This document shows positions 1 to 8,182 of a DNA stretch of 64,000 nt, piece by piece. The stretch is taken from the NCBI RefSeq assembly GCF_900107965.1, contig NZ_FNVU01000005.1:492018-556017 (forward strand), read 5' to 3'. Numbering within the stretch: the stretch's first letter is position 1; every line of letters starts with the position of its first letter. The notes under the pieces are model-generated. The model did not search any database and was not told where the DNA came from. It saw only the letters and a list, made by a program, of their open reading frames with translations. The stretch is from Actinacidiphila yanglinensis. Its GTDB lineage: Bacteria > Actinomycetota > Actinomycetes > Streptomycetales > Streptomycetaceae. A program made the position numbers and the translations under genes.

Positions 1-1
1 C

Positions 2-208
2 ATGTTCGAACTCACCTTCCTGACCGCCGGTCCGACCAGCCAGACCCTCATCGTGGCGCTGTTCTCCGCGGTCAACTCGGCCGGAATCCGCAGCACCCAG
101 TCCATCGACGCAATGGCCGTCCTCTACACCGGGACGATGGCCGTCCTGCTGCTGGTCGCGCTCCGCTTCGTCAATCCCACCCAGCTCGTGACCCGTTCGT
201 CGGACTGA
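2..208 (+). CDS. ABC transporter permease, C-terminal fragment (cut by window start)
   Basis: The last 68 residues of an inner-membrane protein that continues upstream of the window. The stretch ends with a hydrophobic helix (TGTMAVLLLVALRF) followed by a short polar tail. The pattern of a short loop, an amphipathic Gly/Ser/Thr segment and a final transmembrane helix resembles the C-terminus of binding-protein-dependent permeases (MetI-type fold), which form the membrane channel of solute importers. The substrate cannot be told from this fragment. The family call is an inference from the tail only. The next gene lies 157 bases downstream in the same direction but has its own ribosome site and an unrelated role. 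Confidence 0.5.
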   Translation: MFELTFLTAGPTSQTLIVALFSAVNSAGIRSTQSIDAMAVLYTGTMAVLLLVALRFVNPTQLVTRSSD

Positions 209-365
209 CCGGAAGGAGCGGTCGGGCACCCGGCCGGGTGGGCAACCCCGAGCGATTTCGCGCCGATTCGGCGAACGTGCGGAGCCGGCTACTTGTGGAG
301 GCCGCCATCCTGATGGTGCCCTTGTGGCGTGTGAGGCAATCGATGCCGAGGAGGTGCACGAGCCT

Positions 366-944
366 ATGATCAAGCGCATAGTCGCCGTGGCGGCGCTGGT
401 TCCGGCGATGCTGGGCACGACGTCCGCCGTCGCATCGGCGCAGTCCGCGCCGAAGGCGACCGCGGCGGTGGTCACCCTGACCTACGACGACAGCCAGGCG
501 GGGCAGTGGGCGAGCGCGATCACGCAAGGAGCGCAGAACTGGAACGCCGCCCTGCACAACGTGCAACTGAAGCCCGCCAGTTCACGCGGCTCCGCCGACT
601 ACGTCTACGTGGCGACCGCCGGCTGGCCCCAGACGACGCTGGGGCCGGTCTTCCCCGGCGACAGCGGTGAGGTGCAACTCGGCCAGGAGGCACTGGACGA
701 GGGATACGACGCGACCCGGATCGCGGCGCACGAGACCGGGCACATCTTCGGTCTGCTCGACGACTACACCGGCCCGTGCTCGGAGCTCATGTCCGGCCAC
801 GGACCCGGCACTTCCTGCACCAACGCCCTCCCGAGCGCGGCCGAGGCGGCGCAGGTCGACCGGACCTACGCGGGGGACGCGGCGGCTCCGCGCGTGAAGC
901 ACCACCAGATCGTGGTCGACGTCTGGTCGAACGCGGCCCACTGA
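366..944 (+). CDS. snpA: Snapalysin-type secreted zinc metalloprotease (peptidase family M7)
   Basis: A 192-residue exported protease. Residues 1 to about 28 form a signal peptide (MIKR, then a hydrophobic stretch ending in an Ala-x-Ala-like site). The motif HETGHIFGLLDD fits the M7 zinc site HExxHxxGxxD: two His and one Asp bind zinc and the Glu is catalytic. Two later Cys (CSELM and TSCTNAL) probably form the conserved disulfide. The ATG at 366 is preferred over an upstream in-frame start at 324 because AGGAGG lies just before it and the signal peptide starts there. Snapalysins are small neutral proteases of Streptomyces. Their usual divergent LysR activator (snpR) is not next to this copy. 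Confidence 0.9.
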   Translation: MIKRIVAVAALVPAMLGTTSAVASAQSAPKATAAVVTLTYDDSQAGQWASAITQGAQNWNAALHNVQLKPASSRGSADYVYVATAGWPQTTLGPVFPGDSGEVQLGQEALDEGYDATRIAAHETGHIFGLLDDYTGPCSELMSGHGPGTSCTNALPSAAEAAQVDRTYAGDAAAPRVKHHQIVVDVWSNAAH

Positions 945-1048
945 TCCACCGTCACCTCGCCTCACCGGCAACCGGGTTGAGGCAGACCCGAGGGGCCGCG
1001 CCCCGGATCCCGGACGCGGCCCCTCTCCGGCTCGATGCCTCGGTGAGG

Positions 1049-1354
1049 TCAGCTGCCACCCTCGGCCGGGACCGGGTGGTCCCCGTGGTACCAGAGCTCG
1101 GTGGCATTGGCCCCGCCGCAGTAGAAGTACCCTCCGTCCACCGCGTTCTGCGCCTGGTTGATATCCCTGTCCCGTGCACACGAGGCCGGGTTGTCGTAGG
1201 TGAAGATGTAGTAGTTGGCGTCGGCCGCAACCGTCGGAGCGGCCGAGGCGGTCGCGGCGGAGGCCGGTCCCGCGGTGAGGGCAAGAGCTGCGGCGGCCAT
1301 GCCGCCGGCAAGGGCGACCGATGCAGTGAATTTCTTCACGCGCGCGGCGATCAT
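1049..1354 (-). CDS. Small secreted protein of unknown function
   Basis: A 101-residue protein with a clear signal peptide (MIAARVKKF, a hydrophobic Ala/Leu core, and an ASAA-type cleavage region near residue 33). The predicted mature part is about 65 residues, rich in Tyr, Asn and Asp, with two Cys (SCARD and FYCGG) that could pair as a disulfide. I do not recognise a family. The ATG at 1354 starts a perfect export signal. A TTG directly before it is an alternative start because AAGGA lies about nine bases upstream of that TTG. It stands alone, convergent with the snapalysin gene and divergent from the sigma-factor gene. Confidence 0.7.
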   Translation of the reverse strand: MIAARVKKFTASVALAGGMAAAALALTAGPASAATASAAPTVAADANYYIFTYDNPASCARDRDINQAQNAVDGGYFYCGGANATELWYHGDHPVPAEGGS

Positions 1355-1421
1355 CAAGAGGTAGGTCCTTATGGCTGGCACTGCTTCGAAAGGGGCAACG
1401 GGGGTGCGTTGACCCTCCATT

Positions 1422-1436
1422 GGTCGAGATTCGACC
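1422..1436. promoter_or_regulatory. Inverted repeat GGTCGA-N3-TCGACC
   Basis: A perfect 6-bp inverted repeat with a 3-bp centre in the 336-bp divergent region between the small secreted protein and the sigma-factor gene. It lies 68 bp upstream of the secreted gene start. Size and symmetry suit a dimeric regulator, but no regulator is identified. The rest of this gap shows nothing else I can name. Confidence 0.3.
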
Positions 1437-1690
1437 CTAGGGCGGAGAGCGGCGGTGAACCTGTCACGGCCGCACACCCCGTACCGCGGGAGCTGTCGGA
1501 TCGCCACACCGTCGACCGGCCCGGCCCGGCCCGGGCAGAAGGCCTGGACGCGCCGGGACATGGTGTCCTCGACGCGAGCGCGGTGTCCGTGGCGGCACAG
1601 TGCCTGCAAAGGTGAGGCATAGCGGGGGCCGTCGGCAGGCGTCAGTACCGGCAGGAGGGGGCAACGGGCCGCCGGGGAGCGAAGGTGATC

Positions 1691-2335
1691 ATGGATGCCG
1701 AAGACCAGGACGTGTTCCGGGAGTTCGTGGCGAACCGATCCACCGCGCTGCTGAGGACCGCCGTGCTGCTCAGCGGCGGCGACCGGCACGCGGCGGAGGA
1801 CCTGCTGCAGAACGCGCTGGTCAAGGTGGCCAACCGGTGGCACCGGATCGACGAACCGGAGGCGTACGTCCGGCAGGTGCTGTACCGGCAGCAGGTCAGC
1901 CGGTGGCGGCTGAAGGGGCGCCGCAAGGAACTGACCGTCGCCGAACCGCCGGAGGGGGCGGCCGGGGGTGACGGCACCGGCGCCGCCGAGTTGCGGCTGG
2001 TGATACGCGGGGCCCTGGCTCGCCTGACCACCCGCCAGCGCACCGTGCTCGTCCTGCGCTACTTCGAGGACCTGCCCGAGGCCGAAGTGGCCCGCATGCT
2101 CGGCTGCTCGGTCGGCACGGTGCGCTCCACCACCCACCGCTCGCTCGCCCGGCTGCGCGCTCTGGTACCCGAGTGGGGCGCCCTCGACGAGCCCGCCGGG
2201 CCGGACTCGCCGCACGCGGAAGCCACGGGGAGTCAGGCCCGCGGCCGGCCCACCACTCCCGCGCCGCCTTCCGACGACCACCGTGGCGACGCCAGTCCCG
2301 CGTCCGCCGGCACCCCTGTGGAGGTACGACCGTGA
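1691..2335 (+). CDS. SigE-family RNA polymerase sigma factor
   Basis: A 214-residue sigma-70 family protein. Region 2 (FREFVANRSTALLRTAVLL, then AEDLLQNALVKV) and region 4 (LTTRQRTVLVLRYFEDL, then the HTH around EVARMLGCSVGTVRSTTHR) are clear. The form matches the SigE family of short actinobacterial sigma factors that pair with a membrane partner instead of a classic anti-sigma factor. A Pro/Ala-rich tail of about 45 residues follows region 4. The ATG at 1691 has GAAGG five bases upstream; a GTG two codons earlier is also in frame. Its stop overlaps the start of the next gene by four bases (GTGA), so the two are translationally coupled. Confidence 0.85.
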   Translation: MDAEDQDVFREFVANRSTALLRTAVLLSGGDRHAAEDLLQNALVKVANRWHRIDEPEAYVRQVLYRQQVSRWRLKGRRKELTVAEPPEGAAGGDGTGAAELRLVIRGALARLTTRQRTVLVLRYFEDLPEAEVARMLGCSVGTVRSTTHRSLARLRALVPEWGALDEPAGPDSPHAEATGSQARGRPTTPAPPSDDHRGDASPASAGTPVEVRP

Positions 2336-3555
2336 CCTTCGACGAACTCGTCCGTGACACCTTGCACGAGCAGGCGGCGTCCGCCCGGCCCGCGCCCGCC
2401 GACCTCGCCGAGCGGGTCCTCGCCCGCCGCGTCCGCCGCAGGAACCGCGGTCTCACCGCCGCCGTCGTCGCGGTCGCGGCCGTCACCGCCGCGGTGATCA
2501 CGCCCACCGCGCTCGACCGGGGTGGCAACGGCCCGTCAGAGAGCTCGGGCGTCAGCGGCGTCGAGAGCCATCCGTCGCAGTCGCCGCCCCTCGACCGCAT
2601 CGCGGCCGGTGACCAGGTGCTGGCCGCCTACTACTCGACCCGGAGCGTGCGCCAGCCCGACCACGACGTGATCCAGACCCGTACCTACCACCTGCTGAAC
2701 CCGCGCACCGGCCGCTACACCTCGGACCCGCGCTGGTCCGACGTGGCCGTCGCCCCCGGGCTGCGCACCGCCGTCGTCATCGAACAGACCCTGCCGGCAC
2801 GCCGGGTGGGCCTCCTCGACCTCGCCACGGACCAGGTGACCCGCTGGATCCCGGTGCCGCAGGGCGCCGGCGCGGTGGCCGTCTCCCCGGACGGCGGCAA
2901 GGCGGTGGTCACCACCTACGACCAGAACCCGAACCGCCTGTTCTGGGCGAAACGTTCCATGGTCAACGACACGTACCAGCCGCGGGCGGAGTACTCCCGT
3001 ACCGGTTTCGCCGTCGTCGACCTGCCGTCCGGAGCGTCGCAGTGGCATCCGGTGGCACCCGACGTCTCCGTGCCGTTCGAGGCCTTTCCCCGATCCGGCT
3101 CGGCGCTGCTGTTCAGCGCCGACGGCTCCCTGCTGATGGACCGGAGGATGACGGCGCCCGTGACCGTCTTCCGCCGTCTCGACGGCACCGCGGTGCCCGC
3201 GCCGGGAAGGGAGAAGTACGAGGACACCGAGGGCGTGCCGGCCGGGCTGTCCCCCGACGGCACCCTGATGGCGGGAGGTTCCGCCGGCCACGGTTGGTCG
3301 ACCGCCACCGAGGTGCTCGACCCGGTCACCGGCAAGCGGGTCGCGCTGCAACGGGGGGAGGTACTCCTGGCCTGGGTCGACGACAGGCACCTCATCGCGT
3401 GGGACATCATGCCCGGCAGCACGAACGAGTTCGGCACACGGCTGGTGCTGGTCACCGTCGGCGGCAGCAAGGAGGTTCCCCTCTCCGGGCCACGGCACAC
3501 GACCACTGACGAACCGTCACCCGGAGGCTGGGAGCCCGTCTTCGCCCACCGCTGA
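2332..3555 (+). CDS. Membrane-anchored beta-propeller protein, partner of the SigE-type sigma factor
   Basis: A 407-residue protein starting at a GTG that overlaps the sigma-factor stop. A short cytoplasmic part (residues 1-40, ending in Arg-rich RRVRRRNR) is followed by one transmembrane helix (about 41-62) and a large extracytoplasmic region. That region has repeated blade-like sequence (AVSPDGGKAVV, LSPDGTLMAGG), typical of WD40/TolB-like propellers. Membrane partners encoded after SigE-type sigma factors are common in Streptomyces and are presumed to sense an external cue and control the sigma factor. That role is inferred from position. No zinc-finger anti-sigma motif is visible. Confidence 0.7.
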   Translation: MTFDELVRDTLHEQAASARPAPADLAERVLARRVRRRNRGLTAAVVAVAAVTAAVITPTALDRGGNGPSESSGVSGVESHPSQSPPLDRIAAGDQVLAAYYSTRSVRQPDHDVIQTRTYHLLNPRTGRYTSDPRWSDVAVAPGLRTAVVIEQTLPARRVGLLDLATDQVTRWIPVPQGAGAVAVSPDGGKAVVTTYDQNPNRLFWAKRSMVNDTYQPRAEYSRTGFAVVDLPSGASQWHPVAPDVSVPFEAFPRSGSALLFSADGSLLMDRRMTAPVTVFRRLDGTAVPAPGREKYEDTEGVPAGLSPDGTLMAGGSAGHGWSTATEVLDPVTGKRVALQRGEVLLAWVDDRHLIAWDIMPGSTNEFGTRLVLVTVGGSKEVPLSGPRHTTTDEPSPGGWEPVFAHR

Positions 3556-3575
3556 ACCGGGCGGGGCCGGGCGGG

Positions 3576-4904
3576 TCAGGCGGTGGTGGTGGCGCGGAGG
3601 GTGAGCAGGGTGATCTCGCTGGGGGCGAAGACCCGGAAGGGCGGGCCCCAGAAGCCGGTGCCGCGGCTGGTGTAGAGCTGGGTGCGCTCGCCGTGCTCGC
3701 TCAGGCCGTGGACGACCGGCTGGTCGACGCGGACGAGGTAGTGGAACGGCCAGATCTGGCCGCCGTGGGTGTGCCCGGAGATCTGCAGGTCGACACCGGC
3801 GGCAGCGGCCTGCCCGACGTACTTGGGCTGGTGCGCGACGAGCAGGACCGGCCGGTCCGGGTCCGCCCCGTCCAGCGCGCCGGCCAGGTTCGCGCGGTGC
3901 CCGGCCAGGCCGGAGGACTCCGCGGTGACGTCGTCCACGCCCGCGAGGACGAGGTGGTCCCCGCCGCGCTCCACCACGACATGGCGGTTGTGCAGCGGTT
4001 CCCAGCCGAGGTCCGCCATGCGGTCGAGCCAGCCCTGGGCCTCCCCGAAGTACTCGTGGTTCCCGGTGACGTAGACCTTCGCCAGCCGCGACCGGATCGT
4101 CCCGAGCGGCGCGGACTGCTCCTGCCGCTGGGCGGGGGTGCCGTCCGCGATGTCGCCGGCGTGGACCACGACGTCGGCGTCGAGCGCGTTGACCGCCTCG
4201 GTGACCCGCGCCGACCAGCGGGCCCGGTCGATCGGCCCGTAGTGGGTGTCGGCCAGCACCACGACGCGGGTGCCGTCGAGGCCGGCGCCGAGCCGCGGCA
4301 CGCGGACGTCGACCCGTTTCACCCGGGGCACGCGCATGGCCTCGTGGTGGCCCCAGGCCAGCAGCACGGCCGAGACCGCGGCGACGGCCACGGCGACGAT
4401 CCTCGCGCGGTGCGCGCCGCCGGCGTCGAGGCCGAGCAGCACCAGGTGCACCAGGCCGCCCAGCACCGACCAGGTGAACAGCACCCAGACCACCCCGAGG
4501 GTGCTGTCCGCGATCCGAGCCGCGCGGTCGGCCCGCCGCCGCCCGTGGCCCGCGGTGATCAGGAAGGGGAAGGAGACCAGCGCGACGGCGAAGACGACGG
4601 TGCCGGCGAGGAACACCGGGAACGGCCAGCCGGCGCCGGAGCCGAACAGCGTCCACCAGGGCAGCACGAACAGCAGCGCGAGGACGAGGAAGACGACGGT
4701 GGTGCCCAGCCGCCGGCGCAGCGACCCCCGGGGACGCCCGCTCCCGGGCTCGCCACCGGTCCCGGATTCGGTCCCGGTTCCGGGCGCGGCCCCGGCGTCC
4801 GGCGCGCTGTCGGCCGCGGGCCGGGCGCCGGCCGGTGCGCGCTCCGGTTCCCCGCCGGGCGCCCGCGTCCCCGCCTCCGCCCGGATGGATTCGCTCTCCG
4901 TCAC
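3576..4904 (-). CDS. Membrane metallophosphoesterase (YkuE/YaeI-like)
   Basis: A 442-residue protein. After a disordered acidic Pro/Gly-rich N-terminus (about 80 residues) come four hydrophobic helices (about residues 85-200), then a calcineurin-like phosphoesterase domain. The metal-binding signature is complete: DTHYG, GDIADG, GNHEYF, a His in VAHQPKY, and SGHTHGGQ. Enzymes of this type hydrolyse phosphate esters or pyrophosphates, often on lipid substrates, with two metal ions. The membrane part suggests a lipid or envelope substrate, which is inference. The GTG at 4904 follows GAGGGG and fits better than an upstream in-frame start at 4949. It lies 41 bases downstream of the ECF sigma gene. 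Confidence 0.85.
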   Translation of the reverse strand: MTESESIRAEAGTRAPGGEPERAPAGARPAADSAPDAGAAPGTGTESGTGGEPGSGRPRGSLRRRLGTTVVFLVLALLFVLPWWTLFGSGAGWPFPVFLAGTVVFAVALVSFPFLITAGHGRRRADRAARIADSTLGVVWVLFTWSVLGGLVHLVLLGLDAGGAHRARIVAVAVAAVSAVLLAWGHHEAMRVPRVKRVDVRVPRLGAGLDGTRVVVLADTHYGPIDRARWSARVTEAVNALDADVVVHAGDIADGTPAQRQEQSAPLGTIRSRLAKVYVTGNHEYFGEAQGWLDRMADLGWEPLHNRHVVVERGGDHLVLAGVDDVTAESSGLAGHRANLAGALDGADPDRPVLLVAHQPKYVGQAAAAGVDLQISGHTHGGQIWPFHYLVRVDQPVVHGLSEHGERTQLYTSRGTGFWGPPFRVFAPSEITLLTLRATTTA

Positions 4905-4945
4905 TGCGCCGCCCCTCACACCCGCCGTCCTGCCGTCACCCCCCA

Positions 4946-5980
4946 TCATCCGCCACGCGGCGCCGTCGCGACGCTGCCCGGTGCCCGCCGCCGTGGGAAG
5001 CCGAACGCGGCGGCCAGCGCGGGCTGGTGGAAGGAGGTGATCCGGCTGATGCCGCCGACGGTGACGGTGAGCACCACCACGCCGTACGCCTGGTAGCCGC
5101 CGCGCCGATCACGGGTGTACGCCATCGCGGCGGGCTGCCCGTTCGCGCGCGTGGGCAGCATGAGCCAGTCGCCGGGCGATCCCAGCACCCAGGTACGGAG
5201 GTAGGGCACGCAGGTCGCGTTCCCGGCGAACCAGGTGGTGAAGGGGGTCGCCTCCAGGGTGGCGTCACGGCGCAGCAGCCGTTCCAGGGCCGGTGCGTCG
5301 GCGTTCTGGAAGGCCGCGATGTACTGGTCGAGGAACGCGTGGGCCGCCGGTTCGGTGGGCGGCGTGATCTCGTCGGCCGCGGGGGACACCTCCCGCAGCC
5401 GGCTGCGGGCGCGCTGCAGCGTGCTCTTGACCGCCGTCGTGGTGGTGCCGAGCATGGCGGCGACCTCCGCGGCCGGGAAGGACAGCACCTCCCGCAGGAT
5501 GAGCACCGCGCGCTGCGTGCCGGACAGGTACTGCAGGCTCGCGACGAGCGCCAGCCGCAGGTCCTCCCGCGCGAGGACGACGGAGGCGGGATCGGCTGCG
5601 TCCGGGGTCACGAGCACGTCGGGAAGCGGTTCGAGCCAGCGGACACCCGGTGCGGCCGGTACCGGCGCGGCCTCGGGGTCCGGTTCCGGACCGCCGAGGC
5701 CGGACGGCAGCACCCGCCGGCTGTGGTGCGCCAGCGCGGTCAGGCAGGCGTTGGTGGCGATCCGGTAGAGCCAGGTGCGCACCGACGACCGGCCCTCGAA
5801 CGCGTCGTAGGAACGCCAGGCGCGCAGGTAGGTCTCCTGGACCGCGTCGGTGGCGTCGTCGACCGAGCCGAGCATGCGGTAGCAGTGCGCCAGCAGCTCC
5901 CGCCGGAAGGGCTCGGTGGCGCCGGCGAACGCCTCGCCGTCGGGAGTGCCGGTCTCCCGGTCGGGTCCGTACCAGGTCAC
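4946..5980 (-). CDS. ECF RNA polymerase sigma factor with SnoaL-like C-terminal domain (SigX5/SigJ type)
   Basis: A 344-residue protein. Region 2 (LLAHCYRMLGSVDDATDAVQ, then RTWLYRIATNACL) and region 4 (LSGTQRAVLILREVLSFPAA and an HTH ending in AVKSTLQRARSRL) form a sigma factor of about 220 residues. The last 110 residues are a SnoaL-like fold (FLDQYIAAFQNADAPALERL), which in this ECF type replaces an anti-sigma factor and modulates activity from within. The GTG at 5980 follows a GGAGA site; a TTG one codon earlier is possible. The stop of the DinB-like gene is 13 bases upstream, so the two are probably one transcript. The AHCYRMLGSxDDA signature is diagnostic of this group. Confidence 0.85.
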   Translation of the reverse strand: MTWYGPDRETGTPDGEAFAGATEPFRRELLAHCYRMLGSVDDATDAVQETYLRAWRSYDAFEGRSSVRTWLYRIATNACLTALAHHSRRVLPSGLGGPEPDPEAAPVPAAPGVRWLEPLPDVLVTPDAADPASVVLAREDLRLALVASLQYLSGTQRAVLILREVLSFPAAEVAAMLGTTTTAVKSTLQRARSRLREVSPAADEITPPTEPAAHAFLDQYIAAFQNADAPALERLLRRDATLEATPFTTWFAGNATCVPYLRTWVLGSPGDWLMLPTRANGQPAAMAYTRDRRGGYQAYGVVVLTVTVGGISRITSFHQPALAAAFGFPRRRAPGSVATAPRGG

Positions 5981-5993
5981 CAATGGTCTCCGG

Positions 5994-6575
5994 TCATGTG
6001 GAGCGGCCGAGGAAGGCGGCCAGCCGGTCGGCCGGGTACGCGCCCGTCGGAGCCTCGACGACGGGCCCGAAGGGTGCCTCTCCTTCCCCGCCGCGGTAGG
6101 CGTCGGGGATCTCCACCCGGGCCTGGGCGAGCAGTTCGTCCGCGAGCCCGGGATCCAGGTCGGTGTCGTGCCCGAGGGCGCGGGCCAGGTCCCATCCGTG
6201 GGTGAACTGGTCCCTGGCGAGCAGTCCCATCAGGCCCGCGCCCGACAACGTACCGAACCCCAGCTCGAACGTCCCCTCCAGGACTCCGGCGGACCCGAAG
6301 GCGGCCAGCGCGACCTTGATGCCGTCGTCGTAGACGGCGAGGAAGTCGCCGGCCGCGAAGTCCTCGTCGGTGTGCTCCCCGCCCGTCCCCAGCGTGGCGG
6401 AGGCTCCCCAACGGGCCGAGTCGACGAGGTGGTTGATCAGGGCGCGTACGTCCCACGACCGGCACGGCGTCCCGGCGTCCAACCCGTCGGGTCCGACCCG
6501 GGCCAGCACGGCCCGGGTGCTGGCGAAGGCCCGGCTCAACTGCCGGAAGGGCGCGGAATCCTGCTGACTCTCCAC
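5994..6575 (-). CDS. DinB/mycothiol-dependent-isomerase-like metal-binding protein (TIGR03086 family)
   Basis: A 193-residue soluble protein. The N-terminal part has the four-helix MDMPI/DinB layout with CRSWDVRALINHLV (a metal-ligand His) and later DQFTHGWDLARA (further His ligand). The C-terminus has the AFLGRS ending seen in TIGR03086 proteins. The family uses a metal site and, in some members, mycothiol for thiol-dependent isomerisation or transfer. The substrate here is unknown. The GTG at 6575 has GAGAGGA ten bases upstream. It is the first gene of a probable pair with the ECF sigma factor, so it may be part of that sigma factor's stress response. Confidence 0.8.
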   Translation of the reverse strand: MESQQDSAPFRQLSRAFASTRAVLARVGPDGLDAGTPCRSWDVRALINHLVDSARWGASATLGTGGEHTDEDFAAGDFLAVYDDGIKVALAAFGSAGVLEGTFELGFGTLSGAGLMGLLARDQFTHGWDLARALGHDTDLDPGLADELLAQARVEIPDAYRGGEGEAPFGPVVEAPTGAYPADRLAAFLGRST

Positions 6576-6764
6576 CGGTGGTGATCCTCTCTGACGGTTC
6601 CTGGTACCTCGGCCCTCGGCCCGCCGCGCACGCGGAAGGTCCTCGGGCCCCGACAGGTAGACCGTCCGGGACCGGAAAAGGAATCGCGGCGCCCCGGAAC
6701 GCAGCTCAGCGCACCGGGCGGTGGCGCTTCGTCAGGGGCGGGTGGGGCCGCGGGAAACAGGAAA

Positions 6765-6785
6765 GTTGGTCTAGTCCTCTTGACG
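6765..6785 (+). promoter_or_regulatory. dre-like (DasR-type) site overlapping a putative -35 of the chitinase gene
   Basis: GTTGGTCTAGTCCTCT (6765-6780) agrees at 12 of 16 positions with the DasR consensus ACTGGTCTAGACCACT, counted by eye, and runs into TTGACG (6780-6785), a good -35 element. Overlap of such an element with the -35 is the known layout of Streptomyces chitinase promoters, where N-acetylglucosamine signalling controls expression. The matching -10 is weak. Confidence 0.6.
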
Positions 6786-6805
6786 CGGTGTGCTCGCGCG
6801 CGGTT

Positions 6806-6817
6806 TGGTACGTACCA
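6806..6817. promoter_or_regulatory. Second dre-like palindrome TGGT-ACGT-ACCA
   Basis: The 14-bp perfect palindrome TTGGTACGTACCAA (6805-6818) holds the two dre half-sites TGGT and ACCA with the right 4-bp spacing but a different centre (ACGT instead of CTAG). It lies near the expected transcription start, 39 bp downstream of the first site and about 53 bp before the chitinase start codon. It could be a second operator for the same or another regulator. Confidence 0.4.
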
Positions 6818-6870
6818 ACTCAGGCCCGAGATGCACGCTCCCCCCACCACTTCACGCTTGAGGGGCTTCC

Positions 6871-8124
6871 ATGCGCCTTGCGAAATGGGCGGCTTCCGCC
6901 TCCGCGCTCACGCTCGCGACGACCGGTGCGGTCCTCGCCCTGGCCCCCGCCGGCAACGCCGCGGCGACCAGCACCTACTCCGTCGCTCCCTACGTCGACA
7001 TGTCGAACGGCCAGGAAGGCATGCTCGACACCGCCATCACCGGCCACGGGCTGAAGGCCTACACCGCGGCCTTCGTCCTCGGCTCCGGCTGCAACCAGAT
7101 CTGGGGCGACACCCTCCCCATCGGTGCCGACTCCTTCACCGACCCGCTGATCGCCAAGGCGAAGTCCGAGGGCGCCTCCGTCATCATCTCGTCCGGCGGG
7201 GCAAGTGGGCTGCCGCTCGCCTGGACCTGCTCCACGCAGAGCTCGATCGAGTCCGGCTACCAGGCCCTCATCAACGACTACGGCGTCACCCGGCTGGACT
7301 TCGACATCGAGGGCGCCGCGATCGCGGACACGGCCGCCACGGCCCGCCAGATGCAGGCCATGAAGGACCTGAAGGCGTCCAACCCCAACCTCCAGTTCTC
7401 GGTGACGCTGCCGGTGCTGGCCAGCGGGCTGACCTCCGACGGCGTGAACATCCTCAAGGCCGCCAAGACCGCGGGCGTCAAGATCGACGTGGTCAACATC
7501 ATGACCATGGACTACTACTCGGGCACCGGCACCGAGATGGGCCAGGGCTCGGTCGCCGCGGCCGGGGCCACCCTGTCCCAGATGCAGTCCGTCGACTCGA
7601 GCTACTCCTACGCCAACCTCGGGATCACCCCGATGATCGGCAAGAACGACGACGGGTCGACGTTCACCCTCGCCGACGCCCAGACCGTGGAGAGTTTCGC
7701 CGCCCAACACGGCATCGCGCGGCTGGCGTTCTGGTCGGTCAACCGCGACCAGCCGTGCAGCGGAAGCGCCAACTCCCTGCCCACGTGCAGCGAGATCAGC
7801 CAGAACAGCCTGGCGTTCACCGACGCGTTCCTCCAGTACGCGGGCGGCTCGGGCGGGACGACGGGCGGCACCACGGGCGGGAGCACGACCGGCGGCAGCA
7901 CCACGGGCGGGACCACCACCGGCGGGAGCACCACCGGCGGCAGCACGACCGGCGGGTCCGGATCGACCTGCACCACCGCCTCCTGGAGTTCCTCGCAGGT
8001 CTACACCGGCGGCGACAAGGTCAGCTGGAACGGCCACAACTGGTCGGCGAAGTGGTGGACGCAGGGCGAGGAGCCCGGCACCACCGGAGAATGGGGTGTC
8101 TGGCAGGACCTCGGCGCCTGTTGA
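6871..8124 (+). CDS. Secreted GH18 chitinase with C-terminal chitin-binding module
   Basis: A 417-residue exported enzyme that hydrolyses beta-1,4 bonds in chitin. Residues 1 to about 31 are a signal peptide. The GH18 domain (about 36-325) carries the catalytic motif DFDIE (D143-x-D145-x-E147), where E147 is the proton donor and the substrate N-acetyl group assists. A Thr/Gly/Ser linker of near-identical TGGS units (about 327-368) leads to a CBM5/12-type module of about 48 residues (SWSSSQVYTGGDKVSWNGHN, then WWTQGEEP) with exposed Trp residues for chitin. The gene stands alone behind two dre-like sites and ends at a strong terminator, so it is probably induced by chitin products through DasR. 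Confidence 0.92.
   Translation: MRLAKWAASASALTLATTGAVLALAPAGNAAATSTYSVAPYVDMSNGQEGMLDTAITGHGLKAYTAAFVLGSGCNQIWGDTLPIGADSFTDPLIAKAKSEGASVIISSGGASGLPLAWTCSTQSSIESGYQALINDYGVTRLDFDIEGAAIADTAATARQMQAMKDLKASNPNLQFSVTLPVLASGLTSDGVNILKAAKTAGVKIDVVNIMTMDYYSGTGTEMGQGSVAAAGATLSQMQSVDSSYSYANLGITPMIGKNDDGSTFTLADAQTVESFAAQHGIARLAFWSVNRDQPCSGSANSLPTCSEISQNSLAFTDAFLQYAGGSGGTTGGTTGGSTTGGSTTGGTTTGGSTTGGSTTGGSGSTCTTASWSSSQVYTGGDKVSWNGHNWSAKWWTQGEEPGTTGEWGVWQDLGAC
7857..7960 (+). repeat. In-frame short repeats coding the chitinase linker
   Basis: About ten near-identical 9-12-bp units of the type ACCACCGGCGGGAGC encode the TGGS-rich flexible linker between the catalytic and chitin-binding modules. Being DNA repeats, they are prone to change in length between strains. 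Confidence 0.8.
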
Positions 8125-8136
8125 GCCGCTGATCCG

Positions 8137-8171
8137 CGTGATCCGCGTGATCGGCGTGATCGGCGTGATCT
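8137..8171. repeat. Four tandem copies of a 9-bp unit (CGTGATCSG)
   Basis: Directly after the chitinase stop the sequence reads TGATCCGCG, TGATCCGCG, TGATCGGCG, TGATCGGCG, TGATC. Each GATC core is part of a short palindrome. It lies between the stop codon and the terminator, so it is transcribed but untranslated. Function unknown. Confidence 0.6.
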
Positions 8172-8182
8172 GAGAACGTCCC

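Noticed and set aside
7857..7960. Regularly spaced short repeats resembling a CRISPR array
   Set aside because: The units are in frame, contiguous without unique spacers, and encode the TGGS linker of the chitinase.
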